Shown in pieces: positions 58,422 through 64,000 of a stretch of DNA of 64,000 nucleotides; positions within the stretch are counted from its first letter, which is position 1, and each line of letters begins with the position of its first letter. The stretch comes from Chitinophaga sancti (GTDB taxonomy: Bacteria; Bacteroidota; Bacteroidia; Chitinophagales; Chitinophagaceae). A model generated the notes under the pieces. It was given only the letters and a program-made list of their open reading frames with translations, did no database searches and had not been told where the DNA came from. The position numbers were made by a program, and so were the translations under genes. The DNA lies in NCBI RefSeq assembly GCF_034424315.1, contig NZ_CP139972.1, forward strand, positions 6,243,501 through 6,307,500, written 5' to 3'.

Positions 58422-60953
58422 TTAGTCTTTCAGTTCAGCAATTACTTTTTTGATGTAGTCGTACTGCTTCATCAGATCTGTCTTTTTATCGGCAGGGGCG
58501 ATGGTGGCTTTATCCAGTTTCCTTTTGGCTAAGGGTTGCAGCATATTTACCATGTAATTGGTAACCATCTTGTTATTGAACGTTTTTGTCATATCCTTGA
58601 TCTGGCCGATGCCCTTGATCACGATATCTGCGTTATCCACATTTGCAAGGATAGCTACATACTGAATGGCGTCTTCCACTTTTTCCTGGCCACTGGCTTC
58701 GTCGAAGGTCTTGGCAAAGAAAGCGATGTCATCTTCATTTCCTTTTTTAGCATATACACTGGCAATTGCATTACGCAGCGCGCCTTTGGCACTGGTTTCC
58801 ATTTGCTTAGCGAGGGTATAGGCTTTCTCGGCATCCAGGGCGGAGAGACTGTTCAGTGCGGCACCGGCGGCAGCGTATGACTGGTCTTTGGTAGCTGCTT
58901 CGAACAGGGAGGTATATTGAGCATCCTTCCGGCTGCCTAGTTGTTTCAGGGCAGCTGCACGTACGGTTGCATTCTTGTCGTCTTTAGCCAGTTGCTGTAA
59001 TACAGGCAGGGCCGCTGATTTCACTGCATCGTCGCCCAGGTTCAGGCCTCTGATAGCCAGGTTGCGCAGGCCATAGAACTTGTCTTTCAGGGCAGCGATC
59101 ACCACTTTGCGGGCAGCAGGATTTGCCTGGTCTTTCAGGCAGGCTTCCAGGGCCTCGCGGCGATCCAGGTAATTAGGCGCGTTGTTGAACTGGAAGATGT
59201 AGGTACTCAGGTCTCTCTGATCATTGATGTCAGCCAGCAATACCTTATCCGCATCTACATTGACCAGGTCTGGTTTAGCAGTATATGGGAAGGTAAAGGA
59301 AGCCGTTTTATCGGTGATGGTCACCAGGTGACGTACTTTTTTACCACCTGCGTATACATCGATCGCGATAGGCAGCTGGAAGATCTTGCCGGATTCCTGT
59401 GTCTGGTTGATATTGACAGTCACAGTTTTAGCGCCGTCATTGTAATTATAGCTTACATCCAGTTTAGGGAAGCCATCGCCAAAGTACCATTGGTTAAAGA
59501 ACCAGTTCAGGTCTTCGCCGGTAACTTCTTCAAAAGCCAGGCGCAGCTGGTGTGCTTCGGCAGGTTTGAAGGCATTGGTCTTCAGGTAGAGGTTCAGTGA
59601 TTTGAAGAAAGCGCTGTCACCTACTACATTGCGGAGCATGTGCAGGATGCGGCCACCTTTCTGGTAGCTTACAGCATCGAACATGTCTTCTTTGTCATGG
59701 TAGTGGAAACGAACCAGGTCGCGATCGCCGGCATATTGGGTAAACTGTTTGTAGTTTTCGCCTGCTTCTTCAGCATGTGCATCGGCTTCGTCTTTACCAT
59801 ACTTATGTTCCAGCCACAGGTATTCGCTGTAGTCAGCAAAAGACTCGTTCAGGGTCAGGTTGCTCCATGATTCAGCGGTTACCAGGTCACCAAACCAGTG
59901 GTGGAACAGTTCGTGGGCGATAACGGATTCGTTATAGTTGTTATTATCCAGCAGTTCGCGGTCGGTTTTCTGAACAAAATCGCCGTGCAGGGTAGCGGTG
60001 GTATTTTCCATTGCACCGGATACATAGTCTCTGACTACGATCTGGGAGTACTTAGGCCATGCATATTCATAACCCAGGATATCGGAGTAGAAGCTGAGCA
60101 TTTCGGGTGTATTACCGAAAATGGCTTTAGCGTATGGCTCATATGCTTTTTCCACATAGTAGTTCACTTCTTTGCCTCGCCACTGGTCCTTTACGATGGC
60201 GAAATCACCTACGGCCATCATGAACAGGTAAGGGGAGTGGGGGAGGTCCATCTTCCAGGTATCGGTACGGGTACCGTCCGGGTTATTCTTTTGACTAACC
60301 ATTTTACCGTTAGAGAGGGTCACGTATTTCTTATCGACAGTCATACTGATCTCTTCGGTACATTTCTGGGCGGTCTTGTCAATAGTAGGGAACCATACAG
60401 AATTGGATTCGGTTTCACCCTGTGTCCAGATCTGGATTGGCTTATTTTTATCCGTGCCGTCCGGGTTGATGAAATAGAGCCCTTTGGCATCAGTGATAGC
60501 GGCGCTGCCGGTAGCGGAGATTTCATCCGGTCTGGCTACGTAGTCAATATATACGATATAGGATTCGGTGCGGCTATACACTTTATCCAGTTGGATGTGG
60601 AGTTGGGTGCTGTCGTAAGTATACTTCAGCGCTACGTTTTTACCACCTTTTACGATAGCTACTGTTTTGATATCCATGCCTTTGGCATCGAGTGTCAGGG
60701 AGTCGGTAGCATAAAAATGCGGCTTCAGGGTCAACCATGCTTTACCATACAGATATCTTTTGGCGTAATCAAAGCGGACATCCAGTTTGGTATGGGAGAG
60801 ATCGTTCACTCTTGTTGCAGTGGCCCTGTAGATCTTCAGGAGAGGATCATTGGCGTTGTCACGCTGCTGTGCATAAGCGGGGGAATAACACATGCTTCCA
60901 GTCAGGCAGACTACCAGCAGGCCTTTTAGTGCTTGCTTCAAAGATTTAGACAT
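58422..60953 (-). CDS. M1-family zinc aminopeptidase
   Basis: An 843-residue exported peptidase (signal peptide to YAQQ, about 30). It has the exopeptidase motif GAMEN (314-318), the zinc site H347-E348-x2-H351 in HELFHHWFGD, and third ligand E370 in LTLNESFADY. The catalytic core is followed by a helical C-terminal region with HEAT-like repeats (LKDKFYGLRNLAIRGLNLGDD, AALKQLGSRKDAQ). It should remove N-terminal residues from peptides in the periplasm. Monocistronic. Confidence 0.93.
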   Translation of the reverse strand: MSKSLKQALKGLLVVCLTGSMCYSPAYAQQRDNANDPLLKIYRATATRVNDLSHTKLDVRFDYAKRYLYGKAWLTLKPHFYATDSLTLDAKGMDIKTVAIVKGGKNVALKYTYDSTQLHIQLDKVYSRTESYIVYIDYVARPDEISATGSAAITDAKGLYFINPDGTDKNKPIQIWTQGETESNSVWFPTIDKTAQKCTEEISMTVDKKYVTLSNGKMVSQKNNPDGTRTDTWKMDLPHSPYLFMMAVGDFAIVKDQWRGKEVNYYVEKAYEPYAKAIFGNTPEMLSFYSDILGYEYAWPKYSQIVVRDYVSGAMENTTATLHGDFVQKTDRELLDNNNYNESVIAHELFHHWFGDLVTAESWSNLTLNESFADYSEYLWLEHKYGKDEADAHAEEAGENYKQFTQYAGDRDLVRFHYHDKEDMFDAVSYQKGGRILHMLRNVVGDSAFFKSLNLYLKTNAFKPAEAHQLRLAFEEVTGEDLNWFFNQWYFGDGFPKLDVSYNYNDGAKTVTVNINQTQESGKIFQLPIAIDVYAGGKKVRHLVTITDKTASFTFPYTAKPDLVNVDADKVLLADINDQRDLSTYIFQFNNAPNYLDRREALEACLKDQANPAARKVVIAALKDKFYGLRNLAIRGLNLGDDAVKSAALPVLQQLAKDDKNATVRAAALKQLGSRKDAQYTSLFEAATKDQSYAAAGAALNSLSALDAEKAYTLAKQMETSAKGALRNAIASVYAKKGNEDDIAFFAKTFDEASGQEKVEDAIQYVAILANVDNADIVIKGIGQIKDMTKTFNNKMVTNYMVNMLQPLAKRKLDKATIAPADKKTDLMKQYDYIKKVIAELKD

Positions 60954-61172
60954 TGTAGAAAATATATTTTGCCACGAATTAACATTTATTCTTAGAAATA
61001 AACAGGGTTTGGCTTATTAATATTGGTATAAACGGGATAATTGGCTATAATTCGGGATGTTGGTCCTGGTTTACGCTTTAAAGCATTCCCGGGTAAAAGC
61101 CGCTTTCGTATTTGTAGAATATAATAATCCTCTCCCTGCTGCTGCAGGGCAATTAAAGAAAACTTTCCTCCC

Positions 61173-61205
61173 TTTGCCGAAGGCCGATCTAAATTCCTAT
61201 TTTTG
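61173..61205 (+). promoter_or_regulatory. Promoter of the biotin carrier gene
   Basis: TTTG (61173-61176) and TATTTTTG (61198-61205) match the Bacteroidota -33 and -7 elements with 21 bp between. Transcription would start at about 61212, just ahead of the ATG at 61231, ruling out a longer N-terminus from 61057. Confidence 0.7.
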
Positions 61206-61230
61206 TCTCAGTTCAGATATAATACAACTT

Positions 61231-61731
61231 ATGATCAAAGCAATCGTAAATGGCATTACGCCATTTGCAATCAATACGGCTCCTGAAGGTATCTCCTGTA
61301 ATGGGCAGGCCGTAGAATGGTCTGGGCTGGAGTTGCCTGCGGGCAATTATAGTGTAATATTGGATGGGCGGAGTTATATAGCTCAGGTCATCAGCATAGA
61401 CAAAGACGCCAAAAAGGTAAAAATCCTGATTGAGCAACAGGAATACGAGGTGGCTATCGGGGAGCCAATAGATCAGTTGCTGGCAGCCATGGGTATCAAC
61501 CACAGTGCTACCCGTAAAGTAAACGATATCAAGGCCCCAATGCCAGGGCTGGTGCTGAAAGTACTGGTTGAACCAGGGCAGGCTATAAAAAAAGGCGATC
61601 CGGTATTAATACTGGAAGCCATGAAAATGGAGAATGTATTTAAAGCAACCGGGGACGCAATCGTAAAGGAAATCAAGGTCTCCGAGCGGACGGCCGTTGA
61701 AAAAGGGGAGATCCTCGTTATATTGGAATAG
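61231..61731 (+). CDS. Biotin carboxyl carrier protein of an acyl-CoA carboxylase
   Basis: The 166-residue product starts at ATG 61231. The C-terminal biotinyl domain (about 98-166) has the biotinylation site K132 in LILEAMKMENVF, in the usual beta-hairpin fold (IKAPMPGLVLKVLVEPGQAIKKGDPV). The N-terminal 90 residues form a small beta-rich part and lack the long Pro/Ala linker of AccB. This layout fits the carrier subunit associated with propionyl-CoA or acetyl-CoA carboxylases in Bacteroidota. The carboxylase subunits are not in the window. The promoter at 61173 supports this start. Confidence 0.9.
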   Translation: MIKAIVNGITPFAINTAPEGISCNGQAVEWSGLELPAGNYSVILDGRSYIAQVISIDKDAKKVKILIEQQEYEVAIGEPIDQLLAAMGINHSATRKVNDIKAPMPGLVLKVLVEPGQAIKKGDPVLILEAMKMENVFKATGDAIVKEIKVSERTAVEKGEILVILE

Positions 61732-61796
61732 TATTTGTTTTCTAAGCAGGCGCGTGGGTTTTGATGAACACCCGAACGGGTCTATATTATATTTCT

Positions 61797-63539
61797 ATGA
61801 TTAAGTATTTGAAAAAATCTTTATTGATACCGTGCTTTCTCCTGATGGCATTACGGATGACAGCTCAGGATCAGCAATATTATATCTATATACAGAGCGA
61901 AAGGTCTCAGCCTTTCTATGTCCGCTTTGATGGTAAACTTCTCAGTTCTTCAGATAAAGGTTATATCATCCTTTCCAAACTGCCTGCTGGTACAGCCAAC
62001 ATGCGGATTGGTTTTGCAAAAAGTGAGGTACCTGAAGAGCAATATATGGTCAAAGTAGGAGGGCCTAATGACCAGGGGTATTTGCTGAAGAAGGATGGCT
62101 TGTATAATATAGTGACGTTTGCAGCTACCAGGCCTGTGAAGAAAGGGGAGGAGGCAGTAGCACAGGCTCCAGCACCAGCACCTGAACCGGCTCCGGCCCC
62201 GGTTGAAGCGGTTCCTGCACCGGTAATGGATACCCCGGCTGTTGCTGTTGAAAAGCCGGCACCAGTTCCTGCTGAAACTACGGCACCATTGGCTGTAGAG
62301 CCGCAAAAGGCGATGATGGATTCTATGCAGAAGGATCTGGCAGCAGCTTTTCCTAAGGATGCGGGTGTAACAGTAGGACCAGGTACCCGTGCGGTAAAAC
62401 CTGTTAATAAGTTTTCAGAGTCACTGGATAAGGTTGTAAAGGATGACAGACCGGAGGAACCATTGGTGGATCCAAATGCTGGTACAGGTATGATCCTGGC
62501 ACCTGCGAAGGATACAGCGGTGGCTGTGGCGCAACCGGAAGAAAAAAAAGGACATAAAAAACGCAGAGATAGAGAGCCGCTTACAGCAGAGGAACAACAG
62601 ATCCTGGCGGATGTAATGGAGGAAGAACATAAAGCGGTGGCAGCTCCGGCTCCGGCTACACCAGCAGTAGCCCCGGCTCCGGCCCCTACTACGCCGGCTG
62701 CTGATGTGGCAGTGACTCCGGATGTAGCTGTAAGTGAGACTTCCGGTGCTCAGGCAGCAGTACCAGCTCCGGCGCCTGTTACAGAAGAGGCACCCCTGCC
62801 TGAAAAGAAATCTTCAAAAAAGGCAGGAAAGAAAAAATCAGATGATCCTGCGTTTATCGACTTTCAGGATGGAACGGCACAGGCTACGGTAGCTGAGGGT
62901 ACACCTGGTCCTGTGGGAACAGAGGAGCCGGCTCCGGCTAAAAAGAAGAAACGTAAGGAAGATATATCAGAAACGGATACGACAGCTACTATGGCTGTTG
63001 AAGAACCAGCGCCGGCTAAGAAGAAAAAGCGGAATATTGATACAGAAGGGCAGCCTAATAATATCCTGACAGATGATTCATCAGGTTATGCGGTATCTGG
63101 TCTGAATATAGATCATCCGTCAAAAAAGGATCGTAAGAAGAAAAACCAGGAGGCCGCTGAGGTAGGTGTTGCTGTTCCGGTAGTGGCTGCAGTTGAGGCA
63201 CCTGTTGAAGAGAAGAAAACATCTTCTGTAAAAATGATCAATTCTGATTGTGGGAAGGTGATGGATGAAGAGACGTTCAGAAAATTGCTCCGTAAGTTTG
63301 TAGGTGGGAAGGATGATGATGGAATGATTGATGCATTTAAAAAGCAGACGAAGGGATTTTGTTTGGAGACATCCCAGGTAAAGACGCTGGTGCAGCTGTT
63401 GGGAACGGATGATTCCCGTTACCGTTTATTGGATCAGGCATATCCAAAGGTGTATGATTCGGAGCATTTTTCATCACTGGAGAGTGTGTTGAGTGATAAT
63501 TATTACAAGGGTCGCTTTAAGGCAATGGTCCACAGGTAA
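61797..63539 (+). CDS. Pro/Ala/Lys-rich exported protein with C-terminal DUF4476
   Basis: The ATG at 61797 (MIKYLKKSLLIPCFLLMALRMTAQ) gives a signal peptide and 580 residues. The mature N-terminal part (QQYYIYIQSERSQPFYVRFDGKLLSSS) is a small beta domain common to this family. Then comes a long low-complexity region with Pro-Ala repeats (APAPEPAPAPVEAVPAPV) and two basic blocks EEPAPAKKKKR. The last 95 residues are DUF4476 (MDEETFRKLLRKF, FCLETSQVKTLVQLL, YRLLDQAYPKVYD). It is an envelope protein of unknown function; the linker probably spans the periplasm or binds polyanions. Confidence 0.82.
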   Translation: MIKYLKKSLLIPCFLLMALRMTAQDQQYYIYIQSERSQPFYVRFDGKLLSSSDKGYIILSKLPAGTANMRIGFAKSEVPEEQYMVKVGGPNDQGYLLKKDGLYNIVTFAATRPVKKGEEAVAQAPAPAPEPAPAPVEAVPAPVMDTPAVAVEKPAPVPAETTAPLAVEPQKAMMDSMQKDLAAAFPKDAGVTVGPGTRAVKPVNKFSESLDKVVKDDRPEEPLVDPNAGTGMILAPAKDTAVAVAQPEEKKGHKKRRDREPLTAEEQQILADVMEEEHKAVAAPAPATPAVAPAPAPTTPAADVAVTPDVAVSETSGAQAAVPAPAPVTEEAPLPEKKSSKKAGKKKSDDPAFIDFQDGTAQATVAEGTPGPVGTEEPAPAKKKKRKEDISETDTTATMAVEEPAPAKKKKRNIDTEGQPNNILTDDSSGYAVSGLNIDHPSKKDRKKKNQEAAEVGVAVPVVAAVEAPVEEKKTSSVKMINSDCGKVMDEETFRKLLRKFVGGKDDDGMIDAFKKQTKGFCLETSQVKTLVQLLGTDDSRYRLLDQAYPKVYDSEHFSSLESVLSDNYYKGRFKAMVHR

Positions 63540-63554
63540 GCACCTTATCATAGA

Positions 63555-63603
63555 AAGGCAGAAGGCCACAGGTTGAAGTTCAACTTGTGGCCTTCTGCTT
63601 TTT
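63555..63603 (+). terminator. Rho-independent terminator of the DUF4476 gene
   Basis: AAGGCAGAAGGCCACAG and its partner CTTGTGGCCTTCTGCTT are the ends of a stem of about 23 bp with one G-T pair, followed by TTTTTG. Confidence 0.85.
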
Positions 63604-63624
63604 GCGTCTTACCTTCGCGGGATT

Positions 63625-64000
63625 ATGAGATATTTTTTAGAGGTAGCATATAAGGGAACTGCGTTCGGGGGCTTTCAGGTGCAGGATACGGCGCATACGG
63701 TGCAGGCGGAGATAGACCGGGCCATTAGTCTGTTGATGAGGGAGAAGGTGGAAACGACGGGTTCCAGCCGTACGGATGCGGGGGTACATGCGTTGCAGAA
63801 CTTCCTGCATTTTGATATAGCGCAGCCTTTACATCCGCAGTTTGTTTATAAGGTTAATGCGATCCTGGGGCGTGATATTGTATTAAAGCAGGTATATGCG
63901 GTGAGCGATGAGGCGCATTCCCGTTTCGATGCATTGAACAGGGCTTATAGGTATACATTGTATACGCAGAAGGATCCGTTTATGCAGGATAGGGGTTACT
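63625..64000 (+). CDS. truA: tRNA pseudouridine synthase A (5' part; runs off the right edge)
   Basis: The frame opens at ATG 63625 (MRYFLEVAYKGTAFGGFQVQ) and is open to the window end (125 codons). SSRTDAGVHALQNFLHF contains the catalytic aspartate D51, which acts in converting uridine to pseudouridine at positions 38-40 of tRNAs. YRYTLYTQKDPF at the end is also typical. The gene follows a terminator and has a promoter-like TACCTTCG 8 bp before the ATG, which would give a very short leader. Confidence 0.93.
   Translation, partial: MRYFLEVAYKGTAFGGFQVQDTAHTVQAEIDRAISLLMREKVETTGSSRTDAGVHALQNFLHFDIAQPLHPQFVYKVNAILGRDIVLKQVYAVSDEAHSRFDALNRAYRYTLYTQKDPFMQDRGY

Noticed and set aside
59898..60929. 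A 343-codon open frame on the plus strand
   Set aside because: It lies wholly antisense to the M1 aminopeptidase, which has clear catalytic motifs; the frame is a by-product of that gene's codon bias and has no motif.
61057..61230. A 58-residue N-terminal extension of the biotin carrier
   Set aside because: A well-matched promoter lies at 61173-61205 inside it, so translation must begin at 61231.

Overview
The window reads as chromosome of a Bacteroidota bacterium, most likely of the Chitinophaga type. The signs are a multi-domain GH9 cellulase with a C-terminal type IX secretion sorting domain, a FecR/ECF sigma pair, a LytS-like hybrid with periplasmic propeller repeats, lipoproteins with short leaders, A-rich ribosome sites, and promoters resembling the Bacteroidota consensus (-33 TTTG, -7 TAnnTTTG). 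Assignment to genus is inference.

0-7 kb: a partial secreted protein, a membrane di-iron hydroxylase (sterol desaturase family), small membrane and lipoproteins, an unknown 190-residue protein, a 1052-residue AsmA-like protein and a MaoC hydratase. 7-13.7 kb is an AT-rich accessory stretch with much decay: an LTA-synthase-type sulfatase that has lost its middle, a large 2OG-Fe(II) oxygenase that is intact, an AAA/DUF4143 ATPase broken by a frameshift and a stop, and an intact IS3-family element inserted in the 3' end of a gene that is a paralogue of the one at the left edge. Removing the IS with one copy of its 3-bp duplication restores that gene's reading frame. A tRNA-Glu(TTC) gene follows.

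13.9-30.2 kb: acyl-CoA ligase, GH16-like lipoprotein, GT-C-type membrane transferase, ClC channel, dienelactone hydrolase divergent from a MarR regulator, AraC regulator divergent from two quinone oxidoreductases, the GH9 cellulase, a helical-repeat protein, a decayed SnoaL patch, and a second identical tRNA-Glu. 30.3-37.2 kb: gap and pgk in tandem, a dicarboxylate symporter and a 1031-residue sensor kinase without an adjacent response regulator. 37.3-41.6 kb: a lemA-TPM-TPM operon, a stand-alone receiver protein, FecR and a sigma factor with only region 2.

41.9-64 kb: M20 dipeptidase with an S4 RNA-binding protein, lysA, a GAF protein, a 1215-residue phosphoesterase/outer-membrane barrel fusion with a beta-propeller lipoprotein, an HD-PycTM protein divergent from these and upstream of ppk1, a thioredoxin-like protein overlapping ppk1, a DUF4442 thioesterase-like protein, a beta-CASP nuclease, an M1 aminopeptidase, a biotin carrier protein, a Pro/Ala/Lys-rich DUF4476 protein, and the start of truA at the right edge.

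The most noteworthy items are the orphan HD-PycTM protein (Pycsar effector domain without a cyclase in the window), the phosphoesterase - putative kinase-like - barrel fusion, the region-2-only sigma factor, the reconstructable IS insertion, and the operator-like palindromes over two divergent promoters. No CRISPR array, prophage, rRNA or complete defence island is visible.
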